DNA of 7,626 nt. It comes from Bacteroidota bacterium (GTDB lineage: Bacteria > Bacteroidota > Bacteroidia > Flavobacteriales > Flavobacteriaceae). The stretch covers positions 1-7,626 of the forward strand of contig CANKLD010000068.1 of the NCBI GenBank assembly GCA_947483095.1, in the 5' to 3' direction. The translations under genes and the position numbers were made by a program. Shown here piece after piece: positions 1 through 5,634 of the stretch (positions are counted from its first letter, which is position 1; each line of letters starts with the position of its first letter). The notes under the pieces were generated by a model. That model ran no database searches and was not told where the DNA came from. It saw nothing but the letters and a program-made list of their open reading frames with translations.

Positions 1-353
1 ACTTGCGTAATTACGGCAGGTTCAACCACCACTTGAAGATTTTTTTCATCAATATTGATTATTTTATTAAAACGCTCCATCGACAATCCGATTCCCTGAT
101 AAATTGATAAAGCACCTCCGCTTAAACCCGTTCTTGCGCCAATTGCGGTAACAGGAATTCCATGAAGATTTGCAATTTTTAAAATTTCAGAAATTTCTTG
201 AGGAGTTCCTGGTTTTAAAACTACTGAAGGAGGAAAAACAAAAGCTTCGGTTTCATCTTTTCCGTAATTATTACGAGTTTCTTGATCGGTAAAAACATAA
301 GAATCACCTATAATTTCGTTGAATTGCGATAGTATTTCTGGAGTGATATTCAT
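1..353 (-). CDS. FAD-linked oxidase (GlcD-like), N-terminal part, cut by window edge
   Basis: The reading frame starts at the ATG complementary to 351-353 and runs off the left edge after 117 codons without a stop. The N-terminus (MNITPEILSQFNEIIG) precedes a PCMH-type FAD-binding domain. Visible are PPSVVLKPGTPQEI, typical of the first strand-helix unit, and GARTGLSGGALS at about residues 75-86, the glycine-rich loop that contacts the FAD pyrophosphate in glycolate oxidase GlcD and D-lactate dehydrogenase relatives. These flavoenzymes oxidise 2-hydroxy acids such as glycolate or D-lactate, usually at the cytoplasmic face. The substrate cannot be told, because the C-terminal substrate-binding domain is outside the window. 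Length so far fits a family of roughly 460 residues (some members are fused to an Fe-S domain and longer). It is divergent from parA and separated from it by 256 bp. The leader has no Shine-Dalgarno; a weak TACATTTA word (complement of 370-377) could be its -7 box, without a -33 partner. The family call is firm, the exact enzyme is not. Confidence 0.88.
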   Translation of the reverse strand, partial: MNITPEILSQFNEIIGDSYVFTDQETRNNYGKDETEAFVFPPSVVLKPGTPQEISEILKIANLHGIPVTAIGARTGLSGGALSIYQGIGLSMERFNKIINIDEKNLQVVVEPAVITQ

Positions 354-409
354 AAAATAAATTGAATTGTAAATGTAAAAAATATATTAAAAATAAATAG
401 TATTTTTAA

Positions 410-506
410 ACTAAAAAGTGAGTTGAATGAGGAATCCTAGCCCCGATGGAAGGGAAAATCCCGAACTTTTTAGTGAGGATTTGGAATGACAGCGGGAAAC
501 AGCTCC
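410..506 (+). ncRNA. Structured intergenic element, possible flavobacterial RNA motif (Flavo-1-like)
   Basis: This GC-richer island lies in an otherwise very AT-rich spacer. Pairings seen directly: AGC+CCCG (439-445) with CGGG (493-496) and GCT (502-504), leaving a 5-nt AAACA bulge; a GGGA/TCCC hairpin with a 3-nt loop (452-455/459-462); AATCCT (433-438) with AGGATT (476-481); and a perfect 10-bp inverted repeat ACTAAAAAGT/ACTTTTTAGT (410-419/465-474). The last two cannot nest with the first, so alternative folds or a pseudoknot are implied. The words TAGCCCCGATGGAAG and GGAATGACAGCGGG recur, to my recollection, in intergenic regions of many Flavobacterium genomes, and the element may correspond to the Flavo-1 RNA motif; this was not checked. 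The strand was chosen from the usual written orientation of those words. It lies between divergent genes, so it could instead be an independent transcript, a leader of parA, or a DNA repeat. Function is unknown. Confidence 0.5.
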
Positions 507-531
507 AAAAAAATAGTTAAAAAGTAAAATA

Positions 532-547
532 GTTAACAATTGTTAAC
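532..547. promoter_or_regulatory. Perfect 16-bp palindrome upstream of parA
   Basis: GTTAACAATTGTTAAC is an uninterrupted perfect palindrome, 62 bp before the parA start and within the divergent spacer. A palindrome with no central spacer is a plausible binding site for a dimeric protein, for example an autoregulating ParA/ParB or another repressor, and a poor RNA hairpin. It is not a canonical parS (TGTTTCACGTGAAACA), from which it differs at most positions. The sequence is AT-rich, so chance is possible. The operator role is inference. Confidence 0.35.
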
Positions 548-584
548 AAATTAGATTTCTAATAACCATAATAAATTGTATTTT

Positions 585-592
585 TACGTTTC
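585..592 (+). promoter_or_regulatory. Candidate -7 box for the parA operon
   Basis: TACGTTTC matches the Bacteroidota -7 consensus TAnnTTTG except at its last base and lies 18 nt before the parA ATG. No TTG is found at the proper distance for a -33 box, so this is a weak candidate. A second near match, TAGATTTC, is at 552-559. The leader would be short and has no Shine-Dalgarno, which is normal for this phylum. Confidence 0.25.
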
Positions 593-609
593 AAAATTTA
601 AAATTATAA

Positions 610-1377
610 ATGGGTAAAATCATTGCTATTGCCAATCAAAAAGGGGGTGTTGGAAAAACAACAACTTCAATTAATTTAGCTGCTTCACTAGGTGTTTTAG
701 AAAAAAAAGTATTATTGATCGACGCTGATCCTCAGGCGAATTCAAGTTCAGGTTTAGGAATTGACGTTGAAAATGTGACTATTGGAACCTATCAAATTTT
801 GGAACACAGCAATAAAGCGGAGGAGGCAATTGTAACTAGTACAGCGCCAAATGTTGACGTGATTCCCGCACATATTGACCTTGTAGCTATCGAAATTGAG
901 TTGGTTGACAAGGAAAATAGAGAATATATGTTGAAAGTAGCTTTGGAAAGCATCAAGTATAAATACGATTATATTTTGATTGATTGCGCGCCATCGTTGG
1001 GACTTTTGACTTTGAATTCATTGACCGCAGCTGATTCGGTTATTATCCCGATTCAGTGTGAGTATTTTGCCTTAGAAGGATTAGGGAAATTATTAAATAC
1101 GATAAAAAGTGTTCAAAAAATTCACAATTCGAGTCTAGATATTGAAGGGTTGCTATTAACGATGTTTGATTCTCGTTTGCGATTATCAAATCAGGTGGTT
1201 GAGGAAGTTCAAAAGCATTTTCACGATATGGTTTTTGAAACTATAATTCAAAGAAATGTAAAATTGAGTGAGGCTCCGAGTTATGGAGAAAGTATTATAA
1301 ATTATGACGCAACGAGTAAAGGGGCGAATAATTATTTGCAATTAGCAGAAGAAATTATTAAGAAAAATAGTAATTAA
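610..1377 (+). CDS. parA: Chromosome-partitioning ATPase ParA (Soj)
   Basis: ParA is the nucleoid-binding ATPase that, with ParB bound at parS, moves replication origins to opposite cell positions. At 255 residues it has the usual size of the small chromosomal form without an N-terminal HTH. Visible motifs are the deviant Walker A KGGVGKTT (residues 11-18, with signature Lys11 and Lys16), the A' motif DADPQ (38-42), Walker B ILIDCAPS (122-129), and the C-terminal VKLSEAPSYGE stretch conserved in chromosomal Soj proteins. The N-terminal IIAIANQKGG places the start at this ATG. It is the first gene of a compact operon, with parB starting 3 nt after its stop. Plasmid ParA is a formal alternative, but the dapB and lepB neighbours and the motif set argue for the chromosomal protein. 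A palindrome (532-547) and a weak promoter box lie upstream. Confidence 0.97.
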   Translation: MGKIIAIANQKGGVGKTTTSINLAASLGVLEKKVLLIDADPQANSSSGLGIDVENVTIGTYQILEHSNKAEEAIVTSTAPNVDVIPAHIDLVAIEIELVDKENREYMLKVALESIKYKYDYILIDCAPSLGLLTLNSLTAADSVIIPIQCEYFALEGLGKLLNTIKSVQKIHNSSLDIEGLLLTMFDSRLRLSNQVVEEVQKHFHDMVFETIIQRNVKLSEAPSYGESIINYDATSKGANNYLQLAEEIIKKNSN

Positions 1378-1380
1378 TTT

Positions 1381-2280
1381 ATGGCACAAGCAATAAAAAA
1401 ACAAGCATTAGGAAGAGGATTGTCGGCATTATTAAAAGATCCTGATAATGATATTAAGTCGGTTAATGATAAAAATGCAGATAAAGTTGTTGGCAATATT
1501 GTCGAGCTAGAAATTGACGCTATTGAGATAAATCCGTTTCAGCCAAGAAGCAATTTTAATGAGGAATCATTACAAGAATTGGCGACTTCTATTAAAGAAT
1601 TGGGTGTAATTCAGCCTATTACTGTTCGTAAAACCGACTTTAACAAATACCAATTAATATCGGGCGAACGTAGATTACGCGCTTCAAAATTGGCCGGATT
1701 AAATGTGGTTCCAGCCTATATTCGAATTGCCAATGATAATGAATCGTTGACAATGGCTTTAGTGGAAAACATTCAAAGACACGATTTAGATCCTATAGAA
1801 ATTGCGTTATCTTACCAAAGATTGATTGACGAAATTCAATTGACACAAGAGCAAATGAGCGAGCGTGTAGGAAAAAAGCGTTCTACTATTGCAAATTACC
1901 TTCGTTTACTGAAACTAGATCCAATTATTCAAACAGGAATTCGCGATGGTTTTATTACAATGGGACACGGACGTGCGATAATTAATATTGAAAATCAAGA
2001 CATTCAAACTAGCATTTACCAAAAAATTGTTAGTCAAAATTTATCGGTTAGAGAAACGGAAGCTTTAGTAAAAAACTATCAAGATAGTTTGAAACCTAAA
2101 TCGGCATCAAATCCTAAAACTTCGAATTTTGTTATTCCTGCTGAAGCAAGTAAAGTTATTACCGATTATTTTGGCGCAAAAGTGGAAGTAAAAGTTGCTG
2201 GTAATGGAAAAGGGAAAATCTCAATTCCGTTTCATTCTGAGGAAGATTTCAACAGAATTATCAAACTAATCAAAGGATAG
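1381..2280 (+). CDS. parB: Chromosome-partitioning protein ParB (Spo0J), parS-binding CTPase
   Basis: ParB binds parS sites, spreads as a CTP-dependent clamp and stimulates ParA. The 299 residues show the full architecture. The N-terminal ParA-stimulating motif LGRGLSALL spans residues 10-18. A variable linker leads to the N-terminal ParB/Srx CTP-binding domain at about 43-135, with NPFQPR (51-56), GVIQPI (75-80), GERRLRA (95-101) and ENIQR (129-133). The helix-turn-helix is at about 154-180 (LTQEQMSERVGKKRSTIANYLRLL). A C-terminal dimerisation region is at about 250-299. GERR carries the arginines that contact the CTP phosphates in studied homologues. It starts 3 nt after the parA stop, and its TAG stop shares its G with the GTG start of the next gene, so translational coupling is likely. 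No canonical parS is visible in this window. Confidence 0.97.
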   Translation: MAQAIKKQALGRGLSALLKDPDNDIKSVNDKNADKVVGNIVELEIDAIEINPFQPRSNFNEESLQELATSIKELGVIQPITVRKTDFNKYQLISGERRLRASKLAGLNVVPAYIRIANDNESLTMALVENIQRHDLDPIEIALSYQRLIDEIQLTQEQMSERVGKKRSTIANYLRLLKLDPIIQTGIRDGFITMGHGRAIINIENQDIQTSIYQKIVSQNLSVRETEALVKNYQDSLKPKSASNPKTSNFVIPAEASKVITDYFGAKVEVKVAGNGKGKISIPFHSEEDFNRIIKLIKG

Positions 2281-2840
2281 TGCAAAAAATATATTTCATA
2301 TTTATTTTGGGATTCTTATTTGGGACATTCCCGAATTTTTCTCAAGAAAATAAGGTTGCTATAATGGTAGCCAAAGATACATTGAAATATAAAGAAATTA
2401 ATCCTTTAGCTCCTGCAAAAGCGGCATTTTATTCGGCAATTCTTCCAGGTTTAGGTCAGGCATACAATAAAAAATATTGGAAAATTCCTCTGGTTTATGC
2501 AGGAATTGGAGCGGGATTGTATTACTATAATATCAACAATACCAAATACAACAATTATCGAGATGCCTACAAAAGGCGTTTGGCGGGATACCGCGATGAC
2601 AATTATCAATATTTAGATGATTCTCGTTTAATTACAGCACAACAGTTTTATCAAAGAAATAGGGATTTATCACTTTTTGTAGCAATTGGTTTTTATGCAT
2701 TAAATATTGTAGATGCTAATATTGATGCGCATTTAATGCAATTTAATGTAAATGATAAATTATCATTTCGTCCTGAAATTTACAGCGATGAAATTACCTA
2801 CCAACAAAATTTAGTTTTGACTTTAAACTTCCACTTTTAA
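2280..2840 (+). CDS. DUF5683-family membrane protein with N-terminal signal sequence
   Basis: This 186-residue protein belongs to a family of unknown function found in Bacteroidota, recognised by the conserved AAFYSAILPGLGQAYNKKYW segment (about 48-67). Residues 1-22 look like a signal peptide: a Lys near the start, a hydrophobic run IYFIFILGFLFG, and possible cleavage near FSQ. There is no lipobox Cys. Two further hydrophobic segments are at about 69-83 (IPLVYAGIGAGLYYY) and 130-145 (LSLFVAIGFYALNIV). The C-terminus ends NLVLTLNFHF, an alternating pattern with a terminal Phe that resembles an outer-membrane strand. The GTG start is preferred because it overlaps the parB stop by one base and supplies the signal peptide; the next in-frame ATG (codon 29) would remove it. 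The stop overlaps the dapB ATG by one base. Its place in a parAB-dapB operon is notable, but its role is unknown. Confidence 0.85.
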   Translation: MQKIYFIFILGFLFGTFPNFSQENKVAIMVAKDTLKYKEINPLAPAKAAFYSAILPGLGQAYNKKYWKIPLVYAGIGAGLYYYNINNTKYNNYRDAYKRRLAGYRDDNYQYLDDSRLITAQQFYQRNRDLSLFVAIGFYALNIVDANIDAHLMQFNVNDKLSFRPEIYSDEITYQQNLVLTLNFHF

Positions 2841-3541
2841 TGAAAATTGCACTTTTAGGTTACGGAAAAATGGGGCAAGTTATTGAGAAAATAGCGTTGC
2901 AAAGAGGACATGAAATTGTAGTTAGAAAAGCTATTGAAGATTCCTTCGATGGATTGGAAAACGCAACAGTCGCTATTGATTTTAGTGCTCCCGATGCTGC
3001 AGTTGAGAATATTTCTACTGCCTTAAATCTTGGTATTCCAGTGATTTCAGGCACCACCGGTTGGTTGAACGATTATGACAAAATGGTTCAGCTTTGCAAT
3101 GAAAAAAATAGCGCCTTTATTAGTAGTTCCAATTTTAGTTTAGGAGTAAATATTTTCTTTGAATTGAATGCTTATTTGGCAAAAATCATTTCTAAATTTG
3201 AAGATTATAAAGTTGGAATTGAAGAAATTCACCACACTCAAAAATTAGATGCGCCAAGTGGAACCGCAATTTCATTAGCTAAAGGAGTGATTGAAAATAG
3301 CAATTACAATAATTGGACTTTGGAAAATCCAAAATCAGATGACATTTTGATTGAAGCAAAAAGAATAGAAAACGTTCCTGGAACACATACTGTGACTTAT
3401 AATTCAGATATTGATTTAATTGAAATTAAACATTTGGCCCACAATAGAGATGGATTTGCACTTGGTGCGGTTATCGCTGCCGAATGGATTGTAGACAAAC
3501 AGGGAGTTTTTACAATGAAAGATGTACTTAATATAATTTGA
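2840..3541 (+). CDS. dapB: 4-hydroxy-tetrahydrodipicolinate reductase DapB
   Basis: DapB reduces the dihydrodipicolinate-pathway intermediate (4-hydroxy-tetrahydrodipicolinate) to tetrahydrodipicolinate with NAD(P)H, in the cytoplasmic diaminopimelate/lysine pathway that feeds peptidoglycan. The N-terminal Rossmann motif is LLGYGKMG (residues 5-12). IDFSAP (46-51) and ISGTTGW (69-75) follow, then SSNFSLGVN (96-104), and the family signature EEIHHTQKLDAPSGTA (128-143). By alignment with the E. coli enzyme, His131 and Lys135 are the catalytic pair and SGT (140-142) holds the substrate carboxylate. The C-terminal HLAHNRDGFALGAV matches the conserved end of the family. At 233 residues it is shorter than the roughly 270 of the proteobacterial enzyme, with a reduced N-terminal domain, as is usual in Bacteroidota. 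The ATG overlaps the upstream TAA (TAATG), so coupled translation is likely. It is probably the last gene of the parAB operon, because a 99-bp spacer follows. Confidence 0.96.
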   Translation: MKIALLGYGKMGQVIEKIALQRGHEIVVRKAIEDSFDGLENATVAIDFSAPDAAVENISTALNLGIPVISGTTGWLNDYDKMVQLCNEKNSAFISSSNFSLGVNIFFELNAYLAKIISKFEDYKVGIEEIHHTQKLDAPSGTAISLAKGVIENSNYNNWTLENPKSDDILIEAKRIENVPGTHTVTYNSDIDLIEIKHLAHNRDGFALGAVIAAEWIVDKQGVFTMKDVLNII

Positions 3542-3602
3542 GTATTTCGTTAAATAAATAATAAGAAAAACCAATTAATAGAAAAATAATATGATTTTTG
3601 TG

Positions 3603-3614
3603 TTTCAATTGAAA
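3603..3614. repeat. 12-bp palindrome with partial resemblance to parS
   Basis: TTTCAATTGAAA is a perfect palindrome in the dapB-lepB spacer. The 16-mer at 3601-3616 matches the canonical parS TGTTTCACGTGAAACA at 12 of 16 positions, but the central CG is replaced by AT. It shares the CAATTG core with the palindrome upstream of parA. It is more likely a regulatory half-site pair or chance than a working parS. Confidence 0.3.
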
Positions 3615-3632
3615 TCTAAAATCTAAAATCTA
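3612..3632 (+). repeat. Three tandem AAATCTA heptamers before lepB
   Basis: Three exact copies of AAATCTA end 8 nt before the lepB ATG. The 99-bp spacer (3542-3640) otherwise shows no gene, no convincing terminator hairpin and no exact TAnnTTTG box; the nearest is GATTTTTG at 3593-3600. The heptamers give an unstructured, A-rich leader, which suits initiation without a Shine-Dalgarno. A similar two-copy heptamer precedes the minus-strand gene at 7293. Confidence 0.6.
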
Positions 3633-3640
3633 AAATAAAT

Positions 3641-5176
3641 ATGACACTAATTCAATGGTTTGTATTTTTCTTGATTATTCAAGTAATTCACTTTTTAGGA
3701 ACTTGGAAATTGTATGAAGCAGCGGGAAGAAAAAAATGGGAAGCTGGAATTCCAGTATATAACGCTGTGGTATTGATGAAAATAATTAATCGTTCGCCTT
3801 GGTGGACTATTTTATTATTTGTACCCGTAATCAATTTGATAATGATACCTGTTGTTTGGGTTGAAACTTTAAGAAGTTTCGGGAAAAATACAACATTAGA
3901 TACTATTTTAGGTATTTTCACCTTTGGATTTTATATATATTATTTAAACTACACTCAAAAATTAGTTTACATCGAAAATAGAAGTTTAGAACCTTCAACT
4001 AAAACAGCAGACACCATTGGATCCTTACTTTATGCGATTGTTGTAGCTACTTTGGTACATACGTATGTAATGCAACCCTATACTATTCCGACATCTTCAT
4101 TAGAAAAATCGCTATTAGTCGGTGACTTTTTATTTGTAAGTAAGTTCCATTATGGCGCTAGAACACCAATGACGCCAATAGCTGCACCAATGGTACACGA
4201 TACTTTGCCACTTGTCAATGTAAAATCTTATTCAAGATTTCCCGAATTACCTTATTTCCGATTTTTTGCAATGCAAGAAGTAAATAGAACCGACATTGTA
4301 GTATTCAACTGGCCTGCTGATACCTTATATAATATGTACAAGGCTGCCGATAAACGATACGACAAACCTATTGATAAAAAAACCAATTATGTGAAACGTT
4401 GCGTTGGTATTCCTGGCGATAGTTTGTCAATAAAAGACGGTATTGTATATGTAAATGGCACCATTTTACCAATGCCTAAAAGATCAAAACCTCAATATTC
4501 GTATATGGTTACAACTGATGGTACTGGTTTTGACCCTACCTATCTTTCAAAAGAATTGAATATTACAGATGGAGTGTATCAAAATACTCAGAATACATTT
4601 TACTTTAGAGCTTTAACAGAAGAATCAGCTAATCGATTAAAATTAAATCCTACCGTAAAAAGTGTTGTTCGAAATGTTTCTCACGAACCAGAAGCGGCAA
4701 TTTTCCCTTTTAATACAAAATGGAATTTAGATAATTTTGGACCTGTTTATATACCTAAAAAAGGAGTAACCGTAGCTTTAAATGCTCAAAGTTTGCCTTT
4801 TTACAAAAAGATTATCGGCGAATATGAAAATAATGAGTTGAAAGTAAACGGAAGTGAAATTAGAATTAATGGTAAAATTGCCACTACATATACTTTCAAA
4901 CAAAATTATTATTGGATGATGGGAGACAATCGCCATAATTCGCTTGACGCTAGATATTTCGGATATACTCCTGAAGATCATGTTGTTGGAAAACCAGTTT
5001 TTATTTGGATGAGTTTGGATCCAAATGGTAAAGGATTAAACAAAATTCGTTGGGATAGAATGTTCACTACAGTTAGTGGAGACGGACAACCGCAATCGTA
5101 TTTCAAAATTTTCTTATTTGCTTTAATCGCTTATTTCGGAATTAGCTATTTTGTTAGAAAAAAGAAAGGAAATTAG
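3641..5176 (+). CDS. lepB: Signal peptidase I, long Bacteroidota form
   Basis: This inner-membrane serine protease cleaves signal peptides from exported proteins with a Ser/Lys dyad. The 511 residues far exceed the E. coli enzyme (about 324). An N-terminal region of about 120 residues with three hydrophobic segments (about 4-20, 55-73, 87-105) precedes the segment at about 127-144 that leads into the catalytic domain. The catalytic box is YTIPTSSLEKSLLVGDFLF: by alignment with E. coli IPSGSM the nucleophile is Ser153. The usual following Met is Leu154. The general base is Lys252 in NYVKRCVGIPGD (249-260). The last conserved box is MGDNRHNSLDARYFG (427-441). An insertion of about 150 residues lies between the two last boxes. 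A C-terminal membrane segment (about 487-505) is followed by RKKKGN. The spacer before it suggests its own promoter or partial read-through from dapB. Confidence 0.96.
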   Translation: MTLIQWFVFFLIIQVIHFLGTWKLYEAAGRKKWEAGIPVYNAVVLMKIINRSPWWTILLFVPVINLIMIPVVWVETLRSFGKNTTLDTILGIFTFGFYIYYLNYTQKLVYIENRSLEPSTKTADTIGSLLYAIVVATLVHTYVMQPYTIPTSSLEKSLLVGDFLFVSKFHYGARTPMTPIAAPMVHDTLPLVNVKSYSRFPELPYFRFFAMQEVNRTDIVVFNWPADTLYNMYKAADKRYDKPIDKKTNYVKRCVGIPGDSLSIKDGIVYVNGTILPMPKRSKPQYSYMVTTDGTGFDPTYLSKELNITDGVYQNTQNTFYFRALTEESANRLKLNPTVKSVVRNVSHEPEAAIFPFNTKWNLDNFGPVYIPKKGVTVALNAQSLPFYKKIIGEYENNELKVNGSEIRINGKIATTYTFKQNYYWMMGDNRHNSLDARYFGYTPEDHVVGKPVFIWMSLDPNGKGLNKIRWDRMFTTVSGDGQPQSYFKIFLFALIAYFGISYFVRKKKGN

Positions 5177-5184
5177 TAAATTTG
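5151..5184 (+). promoter_or_regulatory. Flavobacterial promoter for the S23-family gene
   Basis: TTG (5151-5153), a 23-nt gap and TAAATTTG (5177-5184) match the TTG-N17-23-TAnnTTTG consensus described for Flavobacterium, with a perfect -7 box and spacing at the upper limit. The -33 part lies inside the 3' end of lepB. The last four bases of the -7 box are the first four of the left inverted repeat. Transcription would start near 5190, about 30 nt before the S23 start codon. Confidence 0.5.
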
Positions 5185-5208
5185 GTTATTCGTTGATTTG
5201 TTGATTTG
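5181..5208 (+). repeat. Left arm of inverted repeat bracketing the S23 gene
   Basis: These 28 bp match the reverse complement of 5607-5634 at 24 positions, without gaps. In RNA one mismatch becomes a G-U pair, so 25 of 28 positions can pair. The arm contains two tandem GTTGATTT octamers (5192-5207). The similarity stops sharply at both ends. It starts 5 bases after the lepB stop. Confidence 0.75.
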
Positions 5209-5221
5209 AAAAATTGGAGCC

Positions 5222-5599
5222 ATGTATATTTATTCTTTTGAAAAATTGGAGGTTTGGAATGAAGCTAAGGAATTTGCTAAATCAATTTATTTACTTACTT
5301 CAAAATTTCCAGATTCAGAGAAATTTGGTTTGGTTTCTCAGCTAAGAAGAGCTTCAATTTCAATTTGCTCAAACGTCGCCGAAGGTTCTGCAAGGAAAAC
5401 CTATAAGGATAAAGCTCATTTTACAACAATGGCATTTGGTTCTGCTGTGGAAGTTATAAATCAATTGATACTTTCATTTGAATTAAATTTCATTACTGAA
5501 AATGATTATCTAAAACTTCGACAAGAAATAGAAAGTGTAACGAATAAATTAAATGGACTTCGTACCTATCAACTATCAAAAGGTATGGAAAATTCCTGA
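5222..5599 (+). CDS. Four-helix-bundle protein, S23 / 23S rRNA intervening-sequence family
   Basis: This 125-residue protein is a clear member of the four-helix-bundle family first found encoded inside intervening sequences of 23S rRNA genes. Conserved features are FEKLEVWNEAKEFA (6-19), FPDSEKFGLVSQLRRASISI (29-48), SNVAEGSAR (50-58), and FGSAVEVINQL (72-82). A last helix is at about 94-118. There are no signal or membrane segments. Structures of relatives form pentamers with a basic groove and are suspected to bind RNA, but no cellular role is established. Here it sits as a single gene between lepB and wbqC, with its own candidate promoter, bracketed by an inverted repeat. No Shine-Dalgarno precedes the ATG. 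The setting resembles an inserted cassette more than a member of the neighbouring operons. The family call is secure; function is not assigned. Confidence 0.93.
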   Translation: MYIYSFEKLEVWNEAKEFAKSIYLLTSKFPDSEKFGLVSQLRRASISICSNVAEGSARKTYKDKAHFTTMAFGSAVEVINQLILSFELNFITENDYLKLRQEIESVTNKLNGLRTYQLSKGMENS

Positions 5600-5606
5600 A
5601 TTACAT

Positions 5607-5634
5607 CAAATAACCGAATCAACAAATAACCAAA
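5607..5634 (-). repeat. Right arm of inverted repeat bracketing the S23 gene
   Basis: This arm pairs with 5181-5208 (24 of 28 identical in inverse orientation). It begins 7 bases after the S23 stop and ends on the A of the wbqC ATG (5634-5636). Within it CAAATAACC occurs twice (5607-5615 and 5623-5631). In an RNA reading through from lepB it could close a stem around the whole S23 gene. Confidence 0.75.

Noticed and set aside
410..474. Rho-independent terminator for the divergent genes
   Set aside because: Both flanking genes point away from this region, so no transcript needs to end here, and the stem encloses a 45-nt loop, which is atypical.
2860..3057. Minus-strand open frame of 65 codons inside dapB
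   Set aside because: It is a shadow frame antisense to a well-supported gene and shows no recognisable motifs.
3542..3600. Terminator after dapB
   Set aside because: No stable hairpin with a T-run was found; the stretch is simply A/T-rich.
3688..3921. Minus-strand open frame of 77 codons inside lepB
   Set aside because: It is antisense to the membrane-segment region of lepB; its composition mirrors that gene and no family is recognisable.
4778..4981. Minus-strand open frame of 67 codons inside lepB
   Set aside because: It is antisense to the conserved GDNR box of lepB; no independent evidence.
5192..5207. Tandem GTTGATTT octamers as a CRISPR or iteron array
   Set aside because: Only two adjacent copies, no spacers and no replication gene nearby; they are better explained as part of the left repeat arm.
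5553..5633. Upstream in-frame ATG giving a 230-residue WbqC protein
   Set aside because: The added 27 residues lie in the S23 3' end and the right repeat arm and look unrelated to the family; homology begins at the ATG at 5634.
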